DNA of 64,000 bases from Trematomus loennbergii. Taxonomy: Eukaryota > Chordata > Actinopteri > Perciformes > Nototheniidae. Below, piece by piece: positions 49,830-62,387 of the stretch (within the stretch, counting starts at the first letter, position 1; each line of letters begins with the position of its first letter). The position numbers were made by a program, and so were the translations under genes. The stretch is taken from contig JAAOOA010000524.1 in the NCBI GenBank assembly GCA_012861695.1, positions 1,309,001-1,373,000 on the forward strand, given 5' to 3'. A model generated the notes under the pieces. That model saw only the letters and a list, made by a program, of their open reading frames with translations, was not told the origin of the DNA and searched no databases.

Positions 49830-50013
49830 TATGCTCATTCAGGTAAGCTGGACGGCTCTGTTGTGATTGGTCAACCACTTAAAATTGGCCTGCCCCTATC
49901 ACATACAATGTGTTGGAGTGCTAGCCAATAGAAGCATGAGTATAACAAGATACAGATGTCACAGAAGTAAACAAAGGAGTCCAATGGAGGCGTTTAATAA
50001 TAGGGCCTCTTAA
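49830..50013 (+). mobile_element. CCAAT-rich MITE, family B, copy 8 (right half)
   Basis: It has GATTGGTCAACC, CCAATAGAAGC and GGAGTCCAATGGAGGCGTTT; the end AATAATAGGGCCTC abuts TTAA at 50010-50013. The left half is missing. Confidence 0.7.
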
Positions 50014-50528
50014 AAATGCAATTTGACTGAGGATGAATGTCCACAGAAAAACCTACTTTCACAAAAATACCAGTGGAGGTGTGGACTTGGTCTGATAGTG
50101 TGTGAAAACAATTATAATTCTACATCATAATGAGCTTATTTTACTTCCCAATAGTTGTAATAATCTGTACCGAATTGGCCCCACAAACATGGCAGTCAGT
50201 ACCATGACACTGGGATAGAGACGGTTCCTGAGCCTGATATAAAAATGTTCCAGCATGTTCTATAGATAAAACCCTCCCACAGTCAGGGAGGGAGGTGACC
50301 ATTGGAGTTCTCCCCCAGAAGGCCCTCACGTCTGGATCCCCCCACAGGACTGGGAATCCACTGCTTGGGAATGCAGCATTCCTGAAGAGGTTGTTAACAT
50401 TCCTCTAAACTTATTGAATCAGCAAAGTGCAGCTGGCTCCGCTTGCCACGGCATGCAAAGATGGATGAGGCTTTTTTTTTCTGTGTGTGTGTTTGCTTGT
50501 TTGTGTTGCGCGGCGAGAAGACGATGCT

Positions 50529-50693
<165 letters not shown>

Positions 50694-51919
50694 GGAGTAC
50701 AGAGTCTGAGTGTTTCTATAGACAGGAGCACCTCAGTGTATATGAAAGAAGCTTTCACATTCCCAACTCCTTCCATACATATGGTTAGATTCTCCACACT
50801 CATATGACGGCAGTAAAAGCTTAAACTTTCCTGACACTGCTGGGTGTTTTTCAATTCATGCCCACAAAATATGTCTCAGCCCCACAAATTTGCAATGCAA
50901 AATGGGTAATAGCGAAATTTTCCTCCATACCTACACATACTGTAATCAATATAGTGTAACTACTGTACATGAGCACTTCAGTATCAGCCTACAGAGCATG
51001 TTGTATTCGTCCAGATTTCTGCACAGAGTGTCTTGTGCATCACAGATGTAGGAATGTAAAGCATACATACTCACAGCAGACGTCATAGGTTTATCAGGCC
51101 ATCATGATTCTTCACACACTAGTATACATGGTACATTTGAGTGGAAACATGCAGAGAAAAGTTGCCCAGGGCAAACAAAATAACTTGGTGAACATGAGTG
51201 ACACAGAGACAAAGATGAGACTAAACTTAAGACAGCTTTCGCTCCATAACGTCTCGTCTTTTATCTGGGAAGAAACAACTGGCTGTCTGGATCAGTAGAT
51301 CTGAAATCCTGAACGGCTGCCAGTCTGACTCCTCTTCTGAAGAGTAACACCACTTAAACTGAACCTGAATCCAGACTGCCTTTCAACACCTCTCTCTAAT
51401 TTAGATGCTTGCAGTTTCATGTCAAACTAACTTCTTTCAAACTCCACACCGCCACATTTTCCAACGTACAGAGTGATGCAGGAATGAGTCCTAAAACCCG
51501 AGCATTTTAGCACGTTCGGGAGTTTGTGGAAGTTCGAAGTTTGAAAGTATTTTTGGTTAGAAATACCTGAAATAAGATCTGCGGTTAACACAAGCTCAGT
51601 AAAACAAGCTTTTGTTCTACGACATAAAATAAGTCAGTAAATACCCCACTGTGTCTTAAAAATGGTGGATGCTAACAAGTGTCTAAATGAGACGACTAAA
51701 GGCTACAGCACGCCGTACATTAGCCACCATTAGCTTAGCGGTGGTGACATGAAGTCATGTAACCGTAATGTAGTTTGTTTATAGCCCACTGCAGCTTATT
51801 ACTTCTGAAATTGCATTTAAGCATCAAACATTTTAGGTGGTGGTGTTAAATGTGCAATATTCCAAAATACAATGAAAAATCCCATTGCTTGTTTCGAGGG
51901 AGCAGTTGCGATGCTAACT

Positions 51920-52448
51920 CAGGGTATATGCAGGAGTCCTGAAGTCAAATGTAATACCTTTTAAGACCTTTTTTAAGACCCTTTCCATACATTTTAAGAC
52001 CTCATCGCCACTTGGAGTTTTAACCGGTTACCTTGGCGACACACTTCACCTCACATTTACTATATACAGTATTGATTGTCCTTCCTCCTTATCTTCCAAC
52101 CATTTGGACGCAAACTTTCATTTCCCCATAACGATGTTGCTTAACAACCGGCGTAAACGGACCTTCGCGTGCTATCAAGCAGTGAGCGCGCGATGTCCTG
52201 TTCAGATGACGTCAAATCCAACGGGATGCCATAAATAAAACTACACAGAATCACACTACACACCTACGCAATGATTACATTCAGGCACACTGTAGAATAC
52301 AACCTCTTTGGACAATTTATATACTTATTGAAAACAAGCTACAAAATGTAATACCTTGGGAAATGCCGTTTAATACTTTTTAATAGCCTTCATTTTCGCT
52401 AAATTGATTTCAACTTTTAATACTTTTTAAGACCCCGCGGACATCCTG
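51920..52448. mobile_element. hAT-like element, family F, copy 2 (complete)
   Basis: It starts CAGGGTATATGCAGGAGTCC and ends GACCCCGCGGACATCCTG, imperfect inverted CAGG...CCTG termini. TAACT flanks both sides (51915-51919 and 52449-52453). It is nearly identical to 13675-14398 but lacks the 202-bp insert. Confidence 0.82.
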
Positions 52449-52721
52449 TAACTTCCGAGTCGGCCTACAAAAATAGGAAATCCTTGCACCACTCTGTAGT
52501 TTTCAAACCCTGACGCTAACTTACGTGACATCACTTGGTCTTATGTGGCTATTTATCAGACTTTGAGTAGCACAAAAGTTTTTATACATATACTGTACAG
52601 TAATTCACATCAAGCCCTTTAAACACACTTGAGAGTGTAAAGAGCTAACAATGCTAACAAGCATGTCAACAAAGCAGCCCTTTCTTAATTTATAAACACA
52701 CAGAGATACAAAGGCTCGATT

Positions 52722-53057
<336 letters not shown>

Positions 53058-53574
53058 CAAGGAGCAGGACTCACCTCACCCGGCTGTTTATCATGTAATG
53101 GAGGTCACTGTGTGTTGTGGTCACTGCACGAGAACTGACGGTACATTCAGCTCTCTGACTGACGACAGAATAGCAAACACAGCGGACAAACAGCCTCTGC
53201 TGACAGATCAGATAAAGACGTGGTGTGTGATTGACGTCAGGGGGAAGAATCACACACTGTACACTGGTTCTGTTCACTCTACTGTGAGTGAAACAATGCA
53301 CCACTGCTGCTAACATGCGACATGACAGGACCATGAAAATGAAACTCATTGTAATACTTCACCTATACTTCTTCTACAGGTCTATTCGTCACGATCTGTC
53401 AACACTAACCAAGAAATGACTGTCAATACAAAATTAAACTCCAGGTCAGTGAGACAATGGAAATCAGTTTAAAGTACAGACAAGCAAAAAAACAACTGAT
53501 GAGATTTCAAAGGGCATATAGAAACACCTCCTTCATCATTTCGGAGTTCAGTGTGTCCATAGATTTCAGTTTTT

Positions 53575-53692
53575 AAACAGTTTACTTATTTTAACTTCCT
53601 TTTGTTTTTTGCACTGTCCCTTTGCTGCTGTAACATTGCACATTTCCCTCTTTGTGGACTACTAAGACATTACGTTACCTTATCTTAACGTG
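53575..53692 (+). mobile_element. LINE 3' end
   Basis: TTTTTTGCACTGTCCC, GCTGTAACATTGCACATTTC and CCTTATCTTA fit the teleost LINE 3' pattern. Confidence 0.6.
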
Positions 53693-54894
53693 TTTCAATC
53701 ACAAAATGTATTAACACATTTGAGTTTTCTGTAGTTATAGTACAAGATTCGGAGAAGGTCTGTGTTAAAGTCCATGTCATTCTCATAGACAGTGAATGTG
53801 CATATTTCTCAAAATGATATCAAAGCCAAACACAATCGAGAAAGGAACATGGACATTTTAGGATTGTTGCTTAAAGATACAAAAAGATGTGTTTGAGATT
53901 TATATTTGCTATCTGATAGTTGACAGTTTTGCAGCTCCAGTAGCATTGAAACAAAATATTTTCTTGTGAATGATTGGCTGTAAGTTTCCACTGTCTCACC
54001 ACCAGGCTGCTACAAATGTGAGATAGATGTGAACCAGACACTCGTGTGCTCATCTACTGTAAGGCATGCAAAGAAGCTGCATGAAAAAGCATGCATTAAT
54101 AAAGGTAATTTGGCTAGGTAGGGATACATCTAAAAACATGACTTGTGTGAACTCTTACTTGTCCTATCTTGTGTTTTAATAGTTTCCTGTTGCTGCTTTA
54201 ACACCTGAACGTCCCTACTTTACTACCATGATAGGAAATTAGACTATTGAAAACAGACTAAATTAAAACGTGACAAAATGCCATAAGGGTCCAAAGTAAT
54301 TCCATAATTTGTGGAGCTGCCGTTGCTGTGAAGAGCATTGAAGACGTTTTCTCAATGGATGTGAAGTAGAGTGCTCTGACAGCAGCAGGCAGAGAGAGAA
54401 GAGGCCTTTCATCCTCGCTAGCTGTTAGCTTTGGCAGAGACACAGCAGCCTTCAGCCTTTCAGTCTGAGCTGAGAGCAGAACCGTGGGCTGGGAGAGGAC
54501 GCAGAGCAGGAAAGAGGGGTGAGAAGTGGAGGAGAGGGCTATAAAACACCCGGATAATGAATGGTATCATATTGTATGGTAGCGTATAAAAGCCTAGCAG
54601 GAAAAAGGGCAAAAAAAGACCCATTGTTTCCTCAATACTACTATAGTCTGCTTTTACTATTCCAGTCACATTTAACTCACTGTGGAAACAGCCCAATTGC
54701 GGCTAGAAGAAAAACTAAAAAAGGTTGTTTATGCAGTAACACATTTTAAATGCCTTGAATTTAAAGAAAGAAAGTGCATTTATTTGACAAAATATGGAAA
54801 AAGATAGAATCTATACATCCAATATTTGTCAAGTGCCCACAGGTTTGACCAATATTGGGCAGAAATGGGGCAACACATGCTATGTTAACACGGT

Positions 54895-55075
54895 GAACCC
54901 TGCTCTTTTTAATCTGCACTGCTCTCTACTTTACTTTCCATTACTGGACTTTTTTTTGTCATAATTTAATGCAATTTATTGTAGTTTTTTGCACATTTTT
55001 AATTTGTGTAAATATTCCTCTATACTGTATGTTACATTTACAATTGATTTCTTCATTCTGTGTTTAGGAATGCAC
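54895..55075 (+). mobile_element. LINE 3' end-like sequence
   Basis: CTGCACTGCTCTCTACTTTA and TTTTTTGCACATTTTTAATT resemble LINE tails, but no terminal repeat unit is present. Confidence 0.4.
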
Positions 55076-55077
55076 CA

Positions 55078-55535
55078 TAAGGTCCTTACACACCGAGCCG
55101 ATTTTCGGCCAAATAAATCACTCTGATTGGCTGTTCAGCTTAGCGAATCAGAAGCGAAACGGAAGTGAGGGACCCAAACAAACTATTAAGAAGGCAAATC
55201 TGAGGTTTCATTTAACTCCAGCTCTGGACACAGGTTGGGGAAAGCCCCATGAGCTTCTCGCTGTAGAGTGAAAATGGAACGCACACGCTATTTGTTGTTT
55301 GTTTATATCACGCAGTCTGTTCTTCTTCTCTCGTGTATCACGCAGTGTGTCTTCCGGTTGTTGCCTCTTTTGAATGACGAATACACACTACCGCCGCCTG
55401 CTGGTAAGGAGAGTTATTGCCACTCACGCATGCGCAGTTCGTACGTGATACTTGGCCGTCGGCTGAAGTCTTTGTTCCAGTGCGAAACATGGCCAAGACG
55501 CAGGAGACGTGAGGCGACACGTGTTCTTTGGAGGC
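55078..55535. mobile_element. TIR element, family D, copy 2
   Basis: It starts GGTCCTTACACACCGAGCCG after TAA (55078-55080) and follows copy 1 closely from the ATCACTCTGATTGGCTGTTC block to AAGACGCAGGAGACGTGAGG. It carries about one 10-bp unit where copy 1 has 14. The expected right end is absent; instead GGCTTTACACACCAAAGC follows in left-end orientation. Confidence 0.8.
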
Positions 55536-55544
55536 TTTACACAC

Positions 55545-55612
55545 CAAAGCTAATTCCTTGTATGTGTAAACCTACTTGGCAATAAACATGTTTCTGATTC
55601 TGATAATAAACT
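55545..55612 (+). mobile_element. LINE 3' end (CTGATTCTGAT tail)
   Basis: ATTCCTTGTATGTGTAAACC, TACTTGGCAATAAACATG and TTCTGATTCTGAT form a widespread vertebrate LINE 3' end. Confidence 0.6.
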
Positions 55613-55702
55613 ATTTACAATATTGATTGTATTGAAGTCAAGTTTCGTCAGGTGACTTTTTGTCTAAACTGAGTCATTCATGGCTAACAAAATGTCAAGT
55701 AA

Positions 55703-55800
55703 GTTTCAAGGCTTTTATTGTCACTTGTACATAGCTACAGTGTAGTTATGATAATGAAAATCTTAGGTCACAGGCTCCTCCTACAGAGCAACACAATAAA
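55703..55800 (-). mobile_element. LINE 3' end, minus strand
   Basis: AGTTTCAAGGCTTTTATTGT, CATAGCTACAGTGTAGTTAT and CAGGCTCCTCC match 42083-42160; on the minus strand it ends in ACAATAAAAGCCTTG. Confidence 0.65.
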
Positions 55801-56532
55801 ACAGATAAAATAGTGCAAGTAAATAAAATAAAATAGAATATAATAGAAACAGAATATGATAGAAACTGTGCAGAATATTCTATATACGTAATATATACGC
55901 ACTAAAGAGCACAGAACCTAACCGGACTGCAAACTGTATATTTTTGGCAATGTTTGAAATGAGGCATGTAGAAAAAAAGAGTATGGTAGCATATAAAAGC
56001 GAAGCAGGAAGAAGGGGCAAAAAGCCCTGCTTGTTTCCTGAGTTTCCGCCGTTGAAATGAGCAGCTCTGACAGTGGAGCAGGTGGGCAGACAGTGACTCA
56101 GACAGGACGTTACACAAGCCAACAGATGCAGGCGGCAGGCAGACACACTTGTATATAAAGGAGGCCGCAGACAGATGAGGGAAATTATTTGTCTTTTTTT
56201 TTGTGTGGCTGGCATTCTGCTGAATAGCTTTTCGCGGTATCCATGGCAACGCTGCTTTGGCTGTCTGTGTGATGCTGGAAAGAGCGGCGAGTACAGAAGA
56301 GGAGCAGTGGGGGGATGCTGCGATTCACACCAGACAGAGAGGGACACCAAGGGCGATGTATAAATATTTATCTTCTATCATAGCAGTGATTTCCACTAGA
56401 GGCTTTCCACTGAAATACTGAGTGGGATACTCAGATGGGGGAGGTGTACTTTAATGAGCCTGCATGTTATATTAGAAGATAGGTCAAATCTGATTGGCTT
56501 CTTTAATCCTATGTTTTCACAACAAGGCAGTC

Positions 56533-56918
56533 TATTAGTATTAGTGTCTCTCCTGTGACATGCCTCCACGCTTTAATGTTCAAAAAGCTCTTTATTTTTC
56601 TCATACTGCCTGTGCTGCAGCACCTCTTTTCACCCTCTGTCTGAAAACCAGAGCCCAGTCTGCTCTGATTGGTTAGCTGGCCGGCTCTGTTATGATTGGT
56701 CAAATGCTTAGCGATGTCCCGCCCCTTAGCCTATCTCACATACAATGTGTTGGAGCGCTAGCCAAAGCGTGAGTGTTACTTAGTGATGTCACAATGTCCA
56801 GAAGTAAACAAAGGACTAAATGGAGGTGTTTCAGGCAGGGGGGGGGGGTGTGTAGGAGAGTAACTTCTTCTGGAGGGAACTTTGGGATTTTAGCCTTTGC
56901 AGACCATTTACATGCACT
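56533..56918 (+). mobile_element. CCAAT-rich MITE, family B, copy 9
   Basis: It has the full core with ATTGG boxes, CCCGCCCC and a poly-G run near 56838-56848. It is truncated after ACCATTTACATGCAC and followed by a LINE-tail-like sequence. Confidence 0.72.
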
Positions 56919-57140
56919 AATATTTTGCACATTCAATGGACAATTTTGCACTAATGTACATTCTCAAATATTGAAGTGACTGTTATTTTGTATATATTGA
57001 TTGTTGTGTTTTTATTTAGGTCTTAATGTGTGCACATGTAAAATGTGTCTTTGATTCTGTGTATATTTGCACACATATTTTTAAATACATTTCGATCTCT
57101 CTGTCTGTACACACAAACTGGAAGATTGAGAATAAAGTTG
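56919..57140 (+). mobile_element. LINE 3' end-like sequence
   Basis: TTTTGCACATTCAATGGACA, TTTTGCACTAATGTACATTC and GAGAATAAAGTTGACTTTGA resemble a LINE 3' region with a polyadenylation-type AATAAA. Confidence 0.5.
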
Positions 57141-57781
57141 ACTTTGAAATACATATATGACAAAAATAAAAAATAAAAATCATCGTAGGGCCTCTTTTAC
57201 ATGGCTTGGTTTTCTTGTGTTCCAGTTTGTGTGTTGATGCACAGAGAAAGTGAGTTTTTCACAATATGTCCCCTTTGCGATCTGAAAGCTACGAGTGTTT
57301 TTCTATACATGTGTTACCTCGTGGCATGTGGCTAGCTTAGTGATATCTGGTGTTGGAAGTGTGTGTGTTTACTGACTAATGACTACATTTCTTCCATGTA
57401 AATACATAGAAAGGTACTGGTAGAGAATCTTCAAGCTATAAATGCTCCTACTGCATTTTTGCTTAAAAACAATGACTAAACTGTGCAATCAATCAAGGAA
57501 GTGTGTTGGTTTATGTCATAGATTATTTTCAGTCTCAAAATTGCATTTATGAAATTTATGAAAATCTCACTTCTCTAAAACTATTTCATAATGTGGACAC
57601 AACAGGGGATTTCATATTCATCATCAAGTTTAAATAGAAATGAAGAAGTTTCCATCAGTGTTGCATTTAATATGCACATTTGACGATAATGTGAAGGAGT
57701 GTTGTGTAGACGGTCTGTTTGTAACGGCTTGATTATTGAAGCACTTTAAATAAACATACCTAAACAATCTCACTGCAGCAT

Positions 57782-57962
57782 TTACATTACATTACATGTC
57801 ACTTGTTAGACGCTTTTATCCAAAGCGACTTCCATACTCAATACTGTGGACAATCCCCACAGGAGCAATTTGGGGTGAAGTGCCTTGCCCGACATGCTGA
57901 CTGAACCTGTGCTCCCCTGATCCGAACACCAACGCACTATCCCACTGCGCCACACGCCTCCC
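57782..57962 (-). mobile_element. tRNA-derived SINE
   Basis: On the minus strand GTGGCGCAGTGGG (57953-57941) matches a pol III A box and GGTTCAGTCAG (57907-57897) a decayed B box. These are followed by a body ending GGATAAAAGCGTCTAAC and a short ATGTAATGTAATG tail. The TGTAA-type tail is what L2-clade LINEs mobilise. It is a SINE, not a tRNA gene, since the cloverleaf is not maintained. Confidence 0.8.
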
Positions 57963-59147
57963 ATTTACAAGAGGAGATGATTTTATTGTGCTGGCAGGAT
58001 AACAGCTGTCTTCAGAGACTTGATGATGAAGAGCAGGTGCAGAGCTTTGTGTGTTTGGTGTGTTGTTTATCAGTGTCACATCAACATGGATGTTTTTTTA
58101 ATTCAAAACAAAGCGGGCATCTGTCGGCTCTAAACACAGACAACATGTACTCTTTCATTATGATCTTAAATATGCATTTTTCAAAAAACTACAGCATTAG
58201 TTTGTGCAATATTTAGTCACTACTACAACAAAACTTCCCTATAAAGCCTCTTTTATTGGATTCTTAGATAATAAAACCCTGCTAGTTAACCAGGGCTCCT
58301 ACTGTACTTAATTTGACTTACTTTGGCCTAAAAGGGAACTCAGAAATGCCACAGTATATATAGTAATATAATAGGGTTAAAATACCTCATATCAAAACAA
58401 AAGGGAATAATGGATGTTTAAGTTTCCTGGATAACTTATTTTACAAGAAGATGGAATCTATATATCCAACATTTTTCTAAGTGCCCACAAGCGTTGGAAA
58501 TATTTGGAGTAAATGGGCGCTCCCCATGCTATATATTAAACTATTTACATTTCTACAACCTCTACTTACAGCACAACCTCTCTCTTGAGTGTGAAGTTAA
58601 GAAGTAAGTCAATCATTTTTTTCCCAGTTGCGCTGAGAAACGCTGAATTTAGTATTTTTTACAGGATGTGTTGGATGCTAACGGGTTATTTTTGGCAACA
58701 TCTTAAATAAGATATGTAAAATCAAGCAATTTCGAATAAATATCACAATTTTAAGGTTCAGTTATTTTTCCTGATGAAAGCTTTGGTCACACATGATCAG
58801 TTCAAGATACATTTCCATGGGAAAGGAACAAAATCTGATGTTTAATTCCTTTTCGCAGTTTCTGGTAGGGTTTTATTACGCTATTTTGTCATTTTTTGAA
58901 ACAGGAAACATACTTTTGAAACGTGCCGGTGGGTTAAAGGCTATAAAGGGTTAAATGGTTTGTCTCCATGTCTGCACGTGTGTCCCCCCCAGCCAGAAAA
59001 ATCTCCTCTACTCTGCCGGTAACCTTCTTCTTACTGACTTTCACTTCATGTTCACATTTGAAGTTCAGGAGCTTTAAGGAAGTGCTGATGAGGAGTCAGC
59101 CCTTTTGGCCTCTTCACTGCCATGGGAAAGCCTTCTTTAAAGATTTA

Positions 59148-59883
59148 GACCCTAGCCACACGGAGACGGTAACGAAAACGTGTCCGTCCACACGAGACCG
59201 CTCGACCCGCTGGAGACGCTGTAGTCTATATGCCGGGCCTGTAAGTGGCGCTGTTGCCGCCACAAAACACCAAAAGCAGCGAAAAAGACTTCACGAGCAT
59301 GCATGGTTGCCATGGTTGCCCTTCTGTTTATTCTCCGCGGTGGATTTAGCAGCAGAGGTGGGGAGAGGCAGGGGCCAGGGCTCTGGCTCTTTTTCTCCCT
59401 CCCCGAGGCAAGCGTGTGCTCCTGCTGTAAATCTCTCCGGTTAGTCCACCGGCAGATGAAAAACACCCACCTCTCCGCCTCTTCCAAGGGACGAGGAACC
59501 GTGCGGCAGAGTTTCCGTTAGAATTTTTTTTCGCCGGTCAACATGTCCGTTAAAGTTTAAATCTTCCGGACAAAATTATACAAGTGCCGGTCAGAGGACT
59601 TCTTTGTTATGTATTGAGCTTTAAAACGAATAACGACTCTATATAATAATATAAGAATAATATACGGAGTCTCTCTTTCCCTCTATTTTCGTTATCAGGA
59701 AATGATCGTATAGGGCGTAATCACGGAGCCGTTTGGCCCCCAGAGCGTTGCGTCCACAGATCTACCCACCTTGGGACCCGTTATCGTTATCTGCGTTTCC
59801 CTGTCGGCCTCGTGTGGCTGAACCGTCTATATGATAGAGAACTGTAGTGGATACGACCCGTTTCGTCTCCGTGTGGCTAGGGC
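59148..59883. mobile_element. TIR MITE, family G, copy 2 (inverted)
   Basis: The ends are GACCCTAGCCACACGGAGAC and its complement ending CTAGGGC. The interior contains the family segment in reverse (GGAGACGCTGTAGTCTATAT, GGTTGCCATGGTTGCC and CCACCTTGGGACCCGTTATC). Overlapping open frames of 111 and 158 codons are not conserved protein. Confidence 0.78.
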
Positions 59884-60019
59884 ATAATATGCACATATAC
59901 TGTCCATGCAACAGCCTTCACATGATGGTGTGTGTAAGCTCTTCTGTACAGTGGTCCAACTAAATGATCAACAAACATGGGGAATGTGTTTTTCCTGGCA
60001 ATCATTTCCAAACGCGCGC

Positions 60020-60066
60020 CACACACACACACCACACACACACACACACCCACACACACACACACA

Positions 60067-60125
<59 letters not shown>

Positions 60126-60171
60126 ACACACACACCACACCACACACACACACACACACACCACACACACA

Positions 60172-60220
<49 letters not shown>

Positions 60221-60232
60221 ACACACACACAC
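60020..60232. repeat. (CA)n array, interrupted
   Basis: About 213 bp with many CC slips; UG in pid1 pre-mRNA, about 1.08 kb downstream of the exon 2 donor. Confidence 0.97.
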
Positions 60233-60834
60233 TTTTGACTTTGGACTGGAAGTGTTATGTGTAATAACAGAGCGTGGCAGCTATTTTAATCTGAGGCCCT
60301 GTTTGTTTTCTGCTGTGAGGCGACGGACAAAGAGAAAGAGCTCATTGTGTGACGCTCTAAATCTGACTCTTAGGAAGCCGGGGAGACGCGGAAAACAAAC
60401 GCACCCGTGCCAGAACACGTGCCCACACACACAGATTTAATATTACCTCAAATATTGAATTACAAACTTCAGTTTTAGACTCTAACAACATGTTGTGCCA
60501 TAATCAGTGTGATGTGCAACATACACCTGTCGTACAATTTATGAATGTTATTTCTGACTGCTATGGTATATTTAAGGGATAATGTGCAGTGAGGGGGTTC
60601 AAAGGAACACAGAAAGGGTCATCTTTACTCACTCAAAAAATACTCAAATATACCAATTTAGTTAGTTCTCTGCGTACCAAAGTCTGAAACTGCCGCAACA
60701 ATAATGTAACTTAAAATGACATCAGCGCTGATGCATATTTTCTGTAACCGTCCACTTTTTCAGTCTTTAAACACTGACAGATCCCATACTGTGTTCCTGT
60801 TAGTGTTTACTTCCTGTCTGTCTTCTTCTGCTGC

Positions 60835-60945
60835 TGATTCAAAAAGTATTCAACGGTCTGTTCTCTTTAGCAACGGTCTGTTAGTGAGAATTAACAACCT
60901 CTGGAATGTCCAAATTGACCAATCAGAATTAGCCGTGTAATACTT
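60835..60945 (-). mobile_element. MITE fragment related to 47240-47345
   Basis: AACGGTCTGTTAGTGAGAAT, ATTGACCAATCAGAATTAGC and CGTGTAATA are a diverged inverted relative of the 47240-47345 fragment. Confidence 0.5.
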
Positions 60946-61039
60946 ATATATGTTCACTCTTTTATGTTGCTGCTGCTGCTGCTTAATTTTGATCGTGGAT
61001 GATAGATTATATTAATCTCTTTATCTAATAAGTTTACGT

Positions 61040-61128
61040 TCTCATTTTTGCCTTTGTCTGCACTCCCCCTTTTCCTGTAACAATGTAAATTCCTCCGCTG
61101 TGGGAGGAATGAAAGGGATTTGTGAATA
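61040..61128 (+). mobile_element. LINE 3' end-like sequence
   Basis: GTCTGCACTCCCCCTTTTCC, TGTAACAATGTAAATTCCTC and GCTGTGGGAGGAATGAAAGG fit the teleost LINE 3' pattern. It lies in pid1 intron 2, antisense to the gene. Confidence 0.55.
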
Positions 61129-61308
61129 TTAATCTATAAAATCGACTTATTCAGACACAAAAATGTCCCCCTCGTGTGTTGATGAATGAAGCGCGTGTTC
61201 AAAAAGAAAGGGAAAACAGTTGGGTTATGATTCCTATTAATGCTATTATGGATTTACTGTTCAGTACACGGTTGGATCTGGGGGATTATGGGGTTCTTGT
61301 GACCCTAC

Positions 61309-61455
61309 CTTGTATCCGGCATGAGTGCGGCCCTTTGTGAGCGGCGTGGTGGAGCACAGCTCGATGGCCTCGGGCTCGTGGAAGATCACCGTGGGCAACG
61401 GCTCCTTCCTCAGCGTCAGCACGTTCAGCTTGGTCTTCAGCATGGTCTGAAAGTG
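61309..61455 (-). CDS. pid1: pid1 internal coding exon (exon 2 of the gene), partial gene
   Basis: This 147-nt exon encodes 49 residues, beginning HFQTMLK and ending HAGYK. It contains the stretch FHEPEAIELC, which I recognise from vertebrate PID1, the PTB-domain adaptor also called NYGGF4. On the minus strand the acceptor reads ctccatcag before CAC TTT CAG, and the donor reads AAG followed by gtaggg. Both boundaries are phase 0. The known vertebrate protein starts with about ten residues from an earlier exon and then continues HFQTML, so the in-frame ATG at 61441-61443 is probably internal rather than the start. That first exon was looked for in 61456-64000 and not found. Reading past the donor gives an unrelated tail and a stop, which supports splicing here. 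The exon precedes the PTB core, which is in the exon at 38920-39399. The identification rests on remembered family sequence, but the match is dense and the splice signals agree. Confidence 0.95.
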
Positions 61456-62133
61456 CTGATGGAGAGAAGAGAGGAACTGCTTTAGAGAAACTTAAAAACC
61501 AGTAGCAGACAACTTGAGGTCATCATTTGTAGCTTCATGTAGACACTGCTGGAGGCTCCAAGAGAAAGCAAACTATCAGCGGAAAAAACCTCGGAAGTGC
61601 TTTAACAAGATTTCACAAATGTTTCCCTTCTAATTATCAAATCAAACATTATTTGAAAAAACAAAGAACAAAGACAAAGAACTTCACAAACCAATACAAT
61701 ACAATCTCTCCTTCCCAGGTAATAAATACCAAGTAACACATTACTTCTTGATTGTTAAAAACAGAATCAATTCAAGCAGGCACTCAATAAAACAAGAAAA
61801 AAATGTATAAAACTAAAATACAGTTAATTAATACATTACATAAGAATAGAATATATATATATATATTTTTTTACTCTCGTGCAATGCCTTGGGATCAATA
61901 TAGTACATATAATGTTATCTTATCAGTTTTTTTTGTGTTTTTTGGCTTCTAGTCCAGATAAATATAGGATTTATACATGTCTAAATGTAATGTAAGAAAC
62001 CAAAATTCAGCTGGGCGCTCCATAAAAGTTTCACGAGACTTCAGGATATTATGTCCTTAGCCTTGGTTTGACGTGTTTTAAAAAAATACCAGTATGAAAT
62101 TCAAGTCAAGAGCATTCAAGATGTACAGACCCC

Positions 62134-62384
<251 letters not shown>

Positions 62385-62387
<3 letters not shown>

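Noticed and set aside
57782..57962. A tRNA gene on the minus strand
   Set aside because: A-box and B-box-like motifs are present but no acceptor stem or anticodon arm holds, and the tail is a SINE tail.
61441..61443. ATG as the pid1 start codon
   Set aside because: HFQT precedes it in frame after a good acceptor, as in the vertebrate protein, so it is probably internal; use as an alternative start cannot be excluded.
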